Positions 1 to 9,006 of a DNA stretch of 64,000 nucleotides are shown one piece after another. Source of the stretch: Paenibacillus sp. FSL K6-1330 (lineage in GTDB: Bacteria > Bacillota > Bacilli > Paenibacillales > Paenibacillaceae); NCBI RefSeq assembly GCF_037976825.1, contig NZ_CP150269.1:1283501-1347500 (forward strand), in the 5' to 3' direction. The notes beneath the pieces were generated by a model. The model saw only the letters and a program-made list of their open reading frames with translations. It did no database searches and was not told the DNA's origin. The translations under genes and the position numbers were made by a program. The stretch's first letter is position 1. Each line of letters begins with the position of its first letter.

Positions 1-102
1 ACAATCGAGGAAGGGGCAGATACGGCTGTTTGGTTGGCGCTACTTGGCGAAGATGGTCCTAATGGAGGCTACTTTCGTGAACGCCAGCTAATCGCTTGGT
101 AG
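1..102 (+). CDS. Short-chain dehydrogenase/reductase, C-terminal end only
   Basis: The window opens inside a reading frame that ends at the TAG at 100-102. The 33 visible residues include [13 protein letters not shown] and [12 protein letters not shown]. This is the usual tail of classical carbonyl-reductase-type SDR enzymes, where EEGA-T-WLA precedes a G-F-R-R segment. The Rossmann core and catalytic Tyr/Lys lie upstream of the window, so substrate and cofactor cannot be judged. A terminator follows at 138-163, so it is not co-transcribed with the AraC regulator. Confidence 0.7.
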   Translation, partial: TIEEGADTAVWLALLGEDGPNGGYFRERQLIAW

Positions 103-137
103 ATTTTTCGAATTATAAACAGAAGTTAGTCAGTGGG

Positions 138-163
138 CCAAGGGATTTGTATCCCTTGGTTTT
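138..163 (+). terminator. Rho-independent terminator after the SDR gene
   Basis: CCAAGGGAT pairs exactly with ATCCCTTGG across a four-base loop and is followed by TTTT. It sits 36 bases after the SDR stop codon. Confidence 0.8.
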
Positions 164-307
164 AATATTTTCATTCGTTGTCTATGGTTGTACGGAGTTT
201 GCGGTCTAGCCTCATTGAGCAAATGGCTATGGAGAACTATAACCTAAGAGGTGCTTTTTAAGTTATAATAATTAAAAATTCATGAAAAAACGGTGGGAGG
301 GTTGATC

Positions 308-2572
308 ATGCAGAGATCCTGGTACAAGCGTCTATTGCTCTCCTATATGCCCATTTTTGTTATTGTGATTACCTTTATATTTTTTGTTTTCTTTCAGCTG
401 TTCAGCGAACAGAGTCGCCGGGAGGCCCTTAACGCCAATAAATCGCTTTCCTTGCAAGCGATGCGTATGGTGGACACCTCTCTGAAGGTGATCGACAATA
501 TGATCGTTCTTGAGAGCATCAATAGCAAGGCTTTGAACGATTTTTTTGAATCTTCTGCCGTGAGCGATCCATATATCAATATCCAAGCTGTTAAGAAGCT
601 CAAGGAGATTATTAATTATTATCCCTTGATTGATTCGATTTATCTGGTGAGGAATTCGGACGGCTATGTGCTCAGCGATGCCACGAATGGATACATAAGT
701 ACATATCCGGACCATGAATTTATCGAGCAATATCAAGTATCGAAAACGCCGAAATGGACAGGCGCTAGAAATTTTGAACAATTTACAATGAAAGGCGGCA
801 AACAGGTGGTCAGCCTGGTCAGAGGATCGCCTTATATGAAAAACGATTTTGGCATGATCGTCGTCAATGTGAGCGCGGAATCTTTGAACAAGCTTACCCA
901 AGAGATGCTGGATTCCAAGATGAGCTTCATTCAGGTTGAGGATGCTTCCGGAAATCATCTGTTCGGCACCTCGATGGATCGTCCGCCATCCCAAGTCAAT
1001 TCCCAGTATGTATCAAGCTATACGAATTGGAAATATGGCAGCGGTTTGTTGAACAACAGTTTTGTAAGCGCTATCTCTTATTTGTATAACCTTTGGTTTA
1101 TCATCGGTCTTGGCATGATTGCCATCGGCTTCCTATGGATGATTTATGTTTCCAGGCGCAACTCCAAGCCCATTGAGGCAATCGCCGCCCGATTCAGCAG
1201 CTATTCGCTTCCGGTGGTGAGCGGAGGTCGGGGGAAGGGGAAGCTGGATGAATTTGCTTTTATCGAATCCGCCTTTGACAACATACTGGAACAATCCAAG
1301 GAATATCAGGAGAAATACCGTGAGGATCTCCATGTCAGGACCCGGTATATGTTCCGTCAGCTGATCGAGGGGGACTCTCGTCTGTCTATTTCCGAATGGA
1401 AATCTGAAGCGGTTCGGCTGAATTTGCCGCTGCCGCTGGATCGATATCGTATCCTCATCCTTGAAATCGATAAGTATGGCGATTTCTGCCGGGACTATTC
1501 CAAAGCCGATCAAGATCTGCTTAAATTCACCCTGCGGACGGTCGTGGACGAGATCGCTTCGAAAAAGGACTGCCGGCTGTGGTCGGAATGGACGTCACCT
1601 TCCAATCTGTCCATTATGCTGTTTGAAGAACGGGATCAGGACAAGTTCGAGGAGGCCGTACTGGTCCCGGTTGCAGAACAAATCCTTGCATGGACGCACC
1701 AAAACTTGAAATTTACGATTACGATTGGCATAGGCAGATGCACAGATCAAATTGGAGATATTCCGCACTCTTATAAAGATGCGATGCAAGCCTTAAAGTA
1801 TAAAATCGTGCTCGGTGAAAACCGGCTGATTCGCAGCGAGGATATTTCGAGCCATGGCATCGTCGAGGTTTATACGCATTTGGGAGAAATCCGCTCGATC
1901 ATCCAGTCCTTCAGAATGCTGAAAGAGCATTGGAGCGACGATTACGATCAATGGTTTGAACAGCTGAAGAACAGCTTCCTGACCAATGATGAAATATTCA
2001 GCCTGATGAATTACCTTATTTATTATATCGGCCGCGAAATGTCGGGACTGGGCAAGGAAATTTACAACAAGTGGATACAGGAGGGATTGCCGAAGCTGAC
2101 AGTAAAGGTAGACAATTCTTACTCCTTGGAGCAGCTGAGACAGGAAATCAAACAAGTGCTGACGGATCATTATGAACAGATGAAACAGATTCAGGATGGA
2201 AACCAATACTCCAATATGATCAGAAACATATGCAGCCTAATCGAGTGCGATTATGCCAATCCGGATCTTTCCCTTGAAATGCTGGGGGAACAGTATCAGC
2301 TCAGCGCCAAATATGTAAGTAAATTGTTTAAGGAAAACACCGGACAAAGATTCGTTGATTTCCTGATCGATATTCGAATGAAGGAAGCGAAGCGGCTGCT
2401 GACGGAAACGGACTATTCCGTGCAGGAGATTGCAGAGCGGGTCGGATACGCCCACGCCATTTCGTTTACCCGCGTTTTCAAGAGGACGGCTGGAGTTACC
2501 CCGGGCGAATACCGGAATAACCGGAAGGCACAGCAGCGTGGAGAAAATGATTCAGTAGTAGAAAACGGTTAA
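308..2572 (+). CDS. Membrane-anchored AraC-family transcriptional regulator
   Basis: This is a one-component sensor-regulator of about 754 residues. A transmembrane helix lies at about residues 10-30. An extracellular Cache-like region of roughly 240 residues follows, then a second helix near residue 270 (LWFIIGLGMIAIGFLWMIYV). A long cytoplasmic part ends in an AraC-type double helix-turn-helix (SLEMLGEQYQLSAKYVSKLF, then VQEIAERVGYAHAISFTRVF). The start chosen is the ATG at 308, seven bases after GGGAGG; an in-frame GTG at 293 overlaps that ribosome site. In Paenibacillus such proteins usually control an adjacent sugar ABC transporter, and here two permeases, a binding protein and a fucosidase follow on the same strand. 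The ligand is unknown; a fucosylated glycan is an inference from context. Confidence 0.9.
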   Translation: MQRSWYKRLLLSYMPIFVIVITFIFFVFFQLFSEQSRREALNANKSLSLQAMRMVDTSLKVIDNMIVLESINSKALNDFFESSAVSDPYINIQAVKKLKEIINYYPLIDSIYLVRNSDGYVLSDATNGYISTYPDHEFIEQYQVSKTPKWTGARNFEQFTMKGGKQVVSLVRGSPYMKNDFGMIVVNVSAESLNKLTQEMLDSKMSFIQVEDASGNHLFGTSMDRPPSQVNSQYVSSYTNWKYGSGLLNNSFVSAISYLYNLWFIIGLGMIAIGFLWMIYVSRRNSKPIEAIAARFSSYSLPVVSGGRGKGKLDEFAFIESAFDNILEQSKEYQEKYREDLHVRTRYMFRQLIEGDSRLSISEWKSEAVRLNLPLPLDRYRILILEIDKYGDFCRDYSKADQDLLKFTLRTVVDEIASKKDCRLWSEWTSPSNLSIMLFEERDQDKFEEAVLVPVAEQILAWTHQNLKFTITIGIGRCTDQIGDIPHSYKDAMQALKYKIVLGENRLIRSEDISSHGIVEVYTHLGEIRSIIQSFRMLKEHWSDDYDQWFEQLKNSFLTNDEIFSLMNYLIYYIGREMSGLGKEIYNKWIQEGLPKLTVKVDNSYSLEQLRQEIKQVLTDHYEQMKQIQDGNQYSNMIRNICSLIECDYANPDLSLEMLGEQYQLSAKYVSKLFKENTGQRFVDFLIDIRMKEAKRLLTETDYSVQEIAERVGYAHAISFTRVFKRTAGVTPGEYRNNRKAQQRGENDSVVENG

Positions 2573-2602
2573 GGCGGCGATCATGCATCGCTGCCTTTTT
2601 TG
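2573..2602 (+). terminator. Terminator after the AraC regulator gene
   Basis: GGCGGCGAT and ATCGCTGCC pair around a short loop and are followed by six T. It separates the regulator from the transport operon, which therefore probably has its own promoter in 2603-2780. Confidence 0.75.
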
Positions 2603-2795
2603 ATTGAAAATGTACCCGTTTTTAAGGCAGTCCGCTCGCCTCCAGTAAACCTTGATGCGTTTTTACGAGGAGACCTTGGCGAAAACGGTTAACTGTTTTT
2701 ATTTTTGTTTCTTGTTGCCGGATGACATTGTTGTATACACTCGGTTTACATCGCAAGGACCTGAAAGTAGGAATGGACGAAAGGAGTTAACCAGC

Positions 2796-3791
2796 ATGAC
2801 GAGACTGAACTCTAGGCTTCAAACCGAACCAAGCCTGGACCAGAAACATCCCCTACAGTTGAAAGCGCTGCCAGAAGGGGGAAGAGGAAGGTCAAGAAGA
2901 AAACAAATTAAGCGTCATTGGCAGCTGTATCTCGTTCTGCTGCTGCCCGTTCTTTATTTGATCATTTTTAAATACGTACCGATGGCCGGCATTGTAATCG
3001 CATTCAAAAATTATAACGTCATCAAGGGAATCTGGGGAAGCGACTGGGTCGGACTGAAATATTTCCACCAGTTCTTCGATTCGCCGAACTTCTGGCTCTA
3101 CATTAAAAACACGCTTGGCATCAGTTTCTATGGATTGATCGTAGGCTTTCCAGCACCCATCCTATTGGCACTGGCGCTGAACGAAATTCGCAACGGTCTA
3201 TTCAAAAAGACGGTGCAGATGGTATCTTATGCCCCATATTTTATTTCTACAGTCATCATGGTTTCGATCATTGTCGTCAATCTGACGCCAAACGTTGGGA
3301 TGATCAGCAAATTTTTTGAGATGCTTGGTATGAGTAATACGAATTTTATGGGTATTCCGGGTCTTTTTAAGTCCATTTACGTCTGGTCGGATGTCTGGCA
3401 GTTTACAGGATACGGAGCGATTATTTACATTGCAGCGCTGTCCGGCGTCAACCCGGAGCTGTACGAATCAGCCAAAGTGGATGGCGCGTCCCGCATCCAA
3501 AAGATTCTAAACATCGATATCCCGAGCCTCATTCCCGTATCGGTCATTCTGCTCATTCTCAATCTAGGCAACATCATGAAACTAGGCTTTGAAAAAATAT
3601 ACCTGATGCAAAATCCGCTTAACTTAAGCACGTCAGAAGTCATATCCACTTATGTGTACAAGGTTGGTTTGCTGGGATCCAGCTTCAGTTTCTCGACGGC
3701 AATCGGTCTCTTCAACTCGGTCATTAACCTTATACTGCTGGTGTCCGTCAATTACATCGCCAGAAAGCTGTCTAACAGCAGCTTGTGGTAG
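2796..3791 (+). CDS. Carbohydrate ABC transporter permease (LplB/YtcP type)
   Basis: This is an inner-membrane subunit of a CUT1-type importer, about 331 residues. After a basic cytoplasmic N-terminus (RGRSRRKQIKRHW) the first helix LVLLLPVLYLIIFKYVPMAG begins, followed by about five more. The EAA loop that docks the ATPase is visible as ELYESAKVDGASRIQKI. The ATG at 2796 is chosen because AAGGAG at 2781-2786 lies nine bases upstream; the open frame extends further upstream without a ribosome site. It is followed 54 bases later by the partner permease, then the binding lipoprotein and a fucosidase. No ATPase is encoded in this locus, which is normal for this subfamily (a shared MsmX-type ATPase). 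Confidence 0.9.
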   Translation: MTRLNSRLQTEPSLDQKHPLQLKALPEGGRGRSRRKQIKRHWQLYLVLLLPVLYLIIFKYVPMAGIVIAFKNYNVIKGIWGSDWVGLKYFHQFFDSPNFWLYIKNTLGISFYGLIVGFPAPILLALALNEIRNGLFKKTVQMVSYAPYFISTVIMVSIIVVNLTPNVGMISKFFEMLGMSNTNFMGIPGLFKSIYVWSDVWQFTGYGAIIYIAALSGVNPELYESAKVDGASRIQKILNIDIPSLIPVSVILLILNLGNIMKLGFEKIYLMQNPLNLSTSEVISTYVYKVGLLGSSFSFSTAIGLFNSVINLILLVSVNYIARKLSNSSLW

Positions 3792-3845
3792 GGATATCCC
3801 GCTTTTCGAAAAAACAAAACCAACTCCGGAAAGAGAGGAGACTTT

Positions 3846-4745
3846 ATGTTCAATAAAACGGCTATACGTGAATCGAAAGGCGATCGCCTCTTCATGTTCT
3901 TGATCTATCTGTTCTTGTCATTGGTTCTTATTGCTGTAGCTGTACCACTGATCTACATTGTAAGCTCGTCCTTCAGTTCGCCTCAAGCAGTCGTAACGGG
4001 CAAAGTTTGGCTGTTTCCCGTAGATTTTACGCTGGACGGCTACAAGGCGGTGTTCAATAATCCGCAAATCGGCGTCGGCTATCTGAACTCCCTCTTTTAC
4101 ACCGTCGTCGGCACGATCATTAATGTAACACTAACGATTATGCTAGCTTATCCGCTGGCGAAGAAGACGCTTTACGGCCGTAATTTCTTCATGGTTCTGC
4201 TGGTGATCACGATGATGTTTGAAGGAGGACTGATTCCTTATTATCTCGTCGTCAAAAATCTCCATCTGCTGGATACGCGCTGGGCCATGATATTGCCGGG
4301 GGCGCTTGGGGTATTCCAGGTTATCGTCGCAAGGACGTTTTTCCAAACCACGATTCCCGATGAATTGGCGGAAGCCGCGGAGCTGGACGGATGCAGTGAC
4401 ATCCGGTTCATTTTCAGCATTGTCCTGCCGCTGTCCAAACCCATTATTGCGGTCATGACATTGATGTATGCAGTCGGGCATTGGAATGCTTATTTTGATG
4501 CACTGATCTTCTTAAGGAGTCCTGACTTGTTCCCGCTTCAAATCATTCTCAGAAACATTCTAATTCTGAATTCAGTCGATGCTTCCATGATGGCGGATGT
4601 GAGCCAGATGCAGGCGCAGCAGGGGCTCAAGGATTTGCTGAAATACTCCTTGATCGTTGTTGCGAGTTTGCCTGTGCTTATCATATATCCTTTCGTCCAG
4701 AAACATTTTGTCAAAGGCGTCATGATCGGCTCGCTAAAGGGCTGA
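3846..4745 (+). CDS. Carbohydrate ABC transporter permease (LplC/YtcP type)
   Basis: This is the second permease of the CUT1 importer, 299 residues. The first helix (MFLIYLFLSLVLIAVAVPLI) is followed by the periplasmic-side loop typical of MalG-like subunits (SSSFSSPQAV). Further helices and an EAA loop (ELAEAAELDGCSDIRFIF) follow, and the protein ends in QKHFVKGVMIGSLKG, the common C-terminus of this subfamily. The start ATG at 3846 is directly preceded by AGAGAGGAG. It is co-directional with and close to the first permease and lies 128 bases before the lipoprotein gene. The sugar is unknown. Confidence 0.92.
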   Translation: MFNKTAIRESKGDRLFMFLIYLFLSLVLIAVAVPLIYIVSSSFSSPQAVVTGKVWLFPVDFTLDGYKAVFNNPQIGVGYLNSLFYTVVGTIINVTLTIMLAYPLAKKTLYGRNFFMVLLVITMMFEGGLIPYYLVVKNLHLLDTRWAMILPGALGVFQVIVARTFFQTTIPDELAEAAELDGCSDIRFIFSIVLPLSKPIIAVMTLMYAVGHWNAYFDALIFLRSPDLFPLQIILRNILILNSVDASMMADVSQMQAQQGLKDLLKYSLIVVASLPVLIIYPFVQKHFVKGVMIGSLKG

Positions 4746-4873
4746 TCATGACAGAGCGATAATGGCATCAAGGAGGTGAGGCTGTACATTATTCAGATAC
4801 GGCAAAAGCTCGTGGCGGCACAGGAAAGGGGCCAAGCGCCCGAAATACTGATGATAAGTGGGGGGAATATTCA

Positions 4874-6574
4874 ATGGAAAAGAGCATGAAAAAGAAAACC
4901 TGGCTAGGCTTCATCAGCTGCCTGATGGCTTGCATGCTGCTGCTTAGCGCCTGCAGCGGCACCAAATCGGCCGATTCCGGCGATCAGGCAAACGGCAAAA
5001 CGGCAGATGAAGATTTGTTTACGCCTGTCGGTTCCTATCCGATCGTGAAGGAGCCGATGACCATTAAAATGTTCGCACCGCAATACGCGTCAATCGAAAA
5101 CATGGATACCAATTTATATACCAAATACCTTGAAGATAAGACGAACATCAAAATCGCTTGGGACCTTGTACCGGAAAATGCTTTGAACGACCGTAAGCAG
5201 CTCATGCTGGCCGGCGGCGATTATCCTGAAGTCATTCTCCATGGGAATTTGACCAAGGAGGAGCAGATGAAGTATGGGTCGCAGGGCGTGTTTATCCCTC
5301 TGAATGATTTGATAGACCAATATGCACCCAATATCAAGAAAGCGATGGAGGATATCCCTTACATGAAAGCCTCCATCACGACTCCGGACGGCAACATCTA
5401 TGCATTGCCGCAGGTCAATGAATGCTACCATTGTGACAATGCGCTCAAAATGTGGATCAATAAAAAATGGCTCGATAAAGTGGGACTGCCTGTTCCAACG
5501 ACAACTGACGAATTTTATACTGTGCTGAAAGCGTTCAAAGAGAAGGATCCGAACGGCAACGGCAAACAAGATGAACTCCCGCTGACAGGCTCGGATGAAA
5601 TGTGGGCAGGCAACGTCTCCGCCTTCCTGATGAACTCGTTTATCCTTGATGATTACGTCGACAAGGGTTCGGGTACGTTCCTCCGCGTCATTGATGGCAA
5701 AGTTGATTTTACGGCAAACAAAGAAGAGTGGAAGCAAGGCCTCCTTTATCTGAATCAATTGTACAAAGAGGGATTAATTGATCCCGCAGCCTTTACCCAG
5801 AATGCGGATGCGATTCAACAAATGGCCAACCGCGAACCGGACAATATTATGGGTACGCTTTCAACTGCATTAATTAGTTATGCTTACAGCATGGATGATA
5901 AGGCGCCGCGTCATAAAGATTATGTTGCCCTGCCTCCGCTAAAAGGCCCGAATGGTGTGCAGCAGACGCTGAATTTTGCGGGAATCGCTGTCTCACAATT
6001 TGCGATTACGAATAAAGCGACGAGCGAGCAGCAGATTGCCGCCATCCGGTTAGCGGATTATCTGTATACGGAAGAAGCGATCCTGTTGCAGGAATATGGT
6101 CCTGAGGGCGAAAGGTGGCGGAAAGCGGAGTCCGGTGAAAAGGATATCGATGGGAAGCAGGCTAAATATACAGCTATTCCTGACCCCGAGAAAAAGCCGA
6201 CGCATAATGACGGTTGGGAACAGATCGGTCCATCGCTCAGAACTTATGCTTATCGAGCATCCTGGACATCTCCTCAGGATCCGCTCGCTCCCGACGGATA
6301 CGGTACCCGTCTGAATCAGGTTTCCAAGGAATATGAACCGTACCAATCCAAGGAGCAATATCCAACAGGACTGTTCATAGCGCTTGAAGATGCCGAGCTC
6401 GTTGCGCAGATCAAGACAACGCTTGTCGACTACGTAAAATCCAATATGGCGCAGTTTATTACAGGCTCTAAAGATATTAATAAAGAATGGGACTCTTATG
6501 TGCAAGGGCTGGAAGGAATGCAGCTTAGCCAGTACCTGGAGATCTATCAAAAGGCATTAGATGCGAGAAAATAA
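4874..6574 (+). CDS. Extracellular solute-binding lipoprotein of sugar ABC importer (LipO/YtcQ-like)
   Basis: This is a 566-residue binding protein for the adjacent permeases. A signal peptide with lipobox LLLSAC places the lipid-anchored cysteine near residue 27, followed by a short Gly/Ser/Asp linker. The rest is a large type-1 solute-binding fold. A calcium-site-like stretch DPNGNGKQDELPLTGSDE is seen, as in the LplA/YtcQ family of long (about 500-570 residue) binding proteins. The ATG at 4874 follows GGGGGAA; an in-frame ATG at 4886 is possible. A hairpin at 6588-6616 separates it from the fucosidase gene, and in such operons this tends to give more binding protein than downstream enzyme. 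Confidence 0.92.
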   Translation: MEKSMKKKTWLGFISCLMACMLLLSACSGTKSADSGDQANGKTADEDLFTPVGSYPIVKEPMTIKMFAPQYASIENMDTNLYTKYLEDKTNIKIAWDLVPENALNDRKQLMLAGGDYPEVILHGNLTKEEQMKYGSQGVFIPLNDLIDQYAPNIKKAMEDIPYMKASITTPDGNIYALPQVNECYHCDNALKMWINKKWLDKVGLPVPTTTDEFYTVLKAFKEKDPNGNGKQDELPLTGSDEMWAGNVSAFLMNSFILDDYVDKGSGTFLRVIDGKVDFTANKEEWKQGLLYLNQLYKEGLIDPAAFTQNADAIQQMANREPDNIMGTLSTALISYAYSMDDKAPRHKDYVALPPLKGPNGVQQTLNFAGIAVSQFAITNKATSEQQIAAIRLADYLYTEEAILLQEYGPEGERWRKAESGEKDIDGKQAKYTAIPDPEKKPTHNDGWEQIGPSLRTYAYRASWTSPQDPLAPDGYGTRLNQVSKEYEPYQSKEQYPTGLFIALEDAELVAQIKTTLVDYVKSNMAQFITGSKDINKEWDSYVQGLEGMQLSQYLEIYQKALDARK

Positions 6575-6587
6575 TGCAAGATTTGTT

Positions 6588-6616
6588 CCCTGCACACGGA
6601 AATTCCTTGTGCAGGG
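6588..6616 (+). other. Intercistronic hairpin between lipoprotein and fucosidase genes
   Basis: CCCTGCACA pairs perfectly with TGTGCAGGG around an 11-base loop. No T-run follows, so it is more likely an mRNA-stabilising or partial attenuation structure than a full terminator. It lies in the 82-base gap between the two genes. Confidence 0.55.
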
Positions 6617-6656
6617 ATGATGATTTAACCTTCATAGAAAGCAGGTGTATGATTCA

Positions 6657-7886
6657 ATGAATGAACTTGCAAAGCCATCTCCACAGCAGCTGGCATGGCA
6701 GGATATGGAGATGGGCATGTTTTGCCATTTCGGTATGAATACGTTTTGCGATCAGGAGTGGGGAGACGGAACGGATTCGCCGGAGCTCTTCAATCCGGAG
6801 CAGCTTGATGCCCGGCAGTGGGCTAGAACCGCAAAACGCGCGGGCTTCAAATATCTGGTATTGACCGCAAAGCATCATGACGGATTCTGTCTGTGGCCAA
6901 CGAAAACGACCGATTACTCCGTGAAGTCCAGCCCGTGGAGGGACGGTAAAGGGGATGTCGTCCGTGAAGTTGCCGATGCCTGCAGAGAGGAAGGGCTCCA
7001 GTTCGGATTATATCTGTCCCCCTGGGATCGGCATGAACCTTGCTATCCCGATAAAGAGGCTTATGACGATTTTTATGCGGAGCAATTAACGGAGCTTCTG
7101 ACCGGGTATGGACCGTTGGTTGAAGTATGGTTCGACGGAGCCGGTTCCCAAGGCAGGGAATACGATTGGAACAGAATCATCGGTCTGGTGGATCAATACC
7201 AGCCGGATGCAATGGTCTTTAATATGGGACGCCCGACCATCCGCTGGGTAGGGAATGAAGACGGCGTCGCCCCTTATCCGTGCTGGAATACGGCCACCAC
7301 GGCGAAGGAGAGTATGTTCACCAGCGATATGATGACCTGGATGGAAGGAACCCCGGGCTGGGTACCGGCTGAATGCGATGTTCCGATCCGTAAGCTTCAC
7401 TGGTTCTGGCATCCTGACGATGAAGCAAGCGTAAGAAGCCTGGAGGAAGTACTGGATATTTATTACCGCTCGGTCGGCCATGGCGCTACGCTGCTCTTAA
7501 ATATATCCCCGGACAACCGCGGGCTGCTGCCTGAAGTGGATGTGAAGCGTGTCATCGAATTCGGAGATGAAATCCGCCGCAGATTCGGGCAGCCGGTTGG
7601 CCAAACGAGTGGAGAAGGAAGCGAGCTGCTTCTGAAGCTGGAGCATAGCCAGCCAGTAAATCACGTAATCATCATGGAGGACATAACCCATGGGGAGCGT
7701 GTGCGTGAATACGCGCTTGAAGCATACAGCCAAGGCGAATGGAAAGAGCTTGTACGTGGAAGTGCGATTGGGCATAAAAAAATCGACCAGTTCGACACCG
7801 TCGAAACCGATCAATTGCGTGTCAGAATCCTTTCCAGTGTGGAGAAACCTTTGATCCGCAATTTGGCTGCATATCACGTGGAATGA
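6657..7886 (+). CDS. Alpha-L-fucosidase, GH29
   Basis: This is a glycoside hydrolase of about 409 residues removing alpha-L-fucose. Family hallmarks are HFGMNTF near residue 24, the LTAKHHDGFCLWPT stretch at about 70-82, and VEVWFDGAG at about 156-163, where Asp160 is the expected nucleophile. About 85 residues at the C-terminus form a beta-rich domain (NHVIIMEDITHGERVREYAL) common in short bacterial GH29 enzymes. No signal peptide is present, so it acts in the cytoplasm on imported oligosaccharide. The ATG at 6657 is favoured over an upstream in-frame GTG at 6645, because AGCAGGTG lies about nine bases before it. It is the last gene of the transport operon. A related GH29 gene lies at 49608-50876. 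Confidence 0.93.
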   Translation: MNELAKPSPQQLAWQDMEMGMFCHFGMNTFCDQEWGDGTDSPELFNPEQLDARQWARTAKRAGFKYLVLTAKHHDGFCLWPTKTTDYSVKSSPWRDGKGDVVREVADACREEGLQFGLYLSPWDRHEPCYPDKEAYDDFYAEQLTELLTGYGPLVEVWFDGAGSQGREYDWNRIIGLVDQYQPDAMVFNMGRPTIRWVGNEDGVAPYPCWNTATTAKESMFTSDMMTWMEGTPGWVPAECDVPIRKLHWFWHPDDEASVRSLEEVLDIYYRSVGHGATLLLNISPDNRGLLPEVDVKRVIEFGDEIRRRFGQPVGQTSGEGSELLLKLEHSQPVNHVIIMEDITHGERVREYALEAYSQGEWKELVRGSAIGHKKIDQFDTVETDQLRVRILSSVEKPLIRNLAAYHVE

Positions 7887-7910
7887 TTTTCATAAGTGAA
7901 ATTAGTAACC

Positions 7911-7940
7911 AAAAACAGACTGCCGCGGCAGTCTGTTTTT
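7911..7940 (+). terminator. Perfect 30-bp palindromic bidirectional terminator
   Basis: AAAAACAGACTGCCG is followed directly by its exact reverse complement CGGCAGTCTGTTTTT. With A-runs and T-runs on both sides it can end the fucosidase operon on the plus strand and the converging gene at 8006-8766 on the minus strand. Confidence 0.9.
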
Positions 7941-8005
7941 CGTATTTAGTACTTCGTCTCCATTTCTTAAAAGGGAGCTTAGAAAATACTGCCTGGTATC
8001 TTGAT

Positions 8006-8766
8006 TTACGCGCTAATCACGTTACCGCAATAGTCGCATTCCTTCTCATCGTTAGCATACACGATGATTCTGGCTCCGCAGCTCGGGCATTCCATGGATC
8101 TAGGCCGCCGATCCTCGCTTTCATCGTATTCATCTACATATTCCTCATCAACATATTCATATTCTTCGTCTTCGTACTCCTCATCACCATATTCGTCTAC
8201 ATATTCTTCATCATAATCATCATCATAGGCTTCATGATACTCTTCAGTCTCAAGGTCGAGGATGCCATTTTGGATTCGGCCGAAGGGCAGCATGTGTTCT
8301 GTGATCATAAAATCCAAGTCTCGAATGACGTGATTGGGAGATTGTTTCGTCGCTACGGCGATATGATCAATCTCTTTGATTCTTCTGTTTATAACAAGGT
8401 GGTAATACTGGTGCAATAATAAGCTGAATTTGCGATCTGCCCGGCTGCCCAATATGAAAAAAGCGATAGCCGGAATTAGAAGTATTACTCCATATAGCCA
8501 GGCAGAATCCCAGAAAAGTTGAACATCCTCAGGGTTGTTGAGGTCAAAAGCTAAAATAAATAATCCCATGATTAAAATATAAGTATAAACCCAAAGCCAT
8601 CCAATCAGTCGATGATTTCTTCCCTTGCGAGAGTGATGAACATGAGTCGTAAGTACACGGAATAATGTCATCAAGAGACCGACGGGATATAATGTGAAGG
8701 CGAGTGTTAAAATGACACGGTCGAGAACTTGGAATATTTTGATTTATAAGGTAAATAATCTTCCAT
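8006..8766 (-). CDS. Uncharacterised membrane protein with acidic tract and zinc ribbon; apparent N-terminal frameshift
   Basis: The main open part (minus strand, from about 8674) encodes two membrane helices (LIGWLWVYTYILIMGLFILA and WLYGVILLIPAIAFFILGS) and a middle region ending in MLPFGRIQNGILDLETEE. A Tyr/Asp/Glu-rich tract of about 50 residues and a C-terminal zinc ribbon (CPSC...CDYC) follow. The frame remains open upstream of 8674 and encodes another helix (LTLAFTLYPVGLLMMTLF), but no ATG, GTG or TTG precedes it. An ATG at 8766 with AAAAGGAG eight bases upstream opens a different frame (MEDYLPYKSKYSK) that stops after 19 codons. Adding one base near 8726 would join the two into VLDRVILTLAF. 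So the gene carries a one-base deletion, a sequencing error or an unrecognised frameshift. The function is unknown. Confidence 0.6.
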
Positions 8767-8782
8767 CCTTAGTACTCCTTTT

Positions 8783-9006
8783 CGTACGGTACTTTCTGGT
8801 TCTAATATACTATCATTGTATACGATTTATGGTCTTTGTTGTTGCATTATTTGGAAAAATACGGTGCAGACATAAGAGGAACGGCAGACAAGGAAGCCTT
8901 GATGAGCTGTCTAAACGAACCTAAGAAGCAGATATTCCATTCAATATGTGGGACATGTTATGGGTTGTTTTTTGGCAGGGGTTTATTCATGCTTTGCGTA
9001 AGGACA
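8783..9006. other. Gap between the membrane-protein gene and the TnpB element
   Basis: This holds the likely promoter of the leftward gene (on the minus strand, GTATACAAT within about 8815-8825) and low-complexity AT-rich DNA. No reading frame with a ribosome site or recognisable product is seen. Confidence 0.4.

Noticed and set aside
4746..4873. Small gene starting at the GTG after AAGGAGG near 4771
   Set aside because: The frame of about 38 codons overlaps the start of the lipoprotein gene and has no recognisable features; the ribosome site alone is weak evidence.
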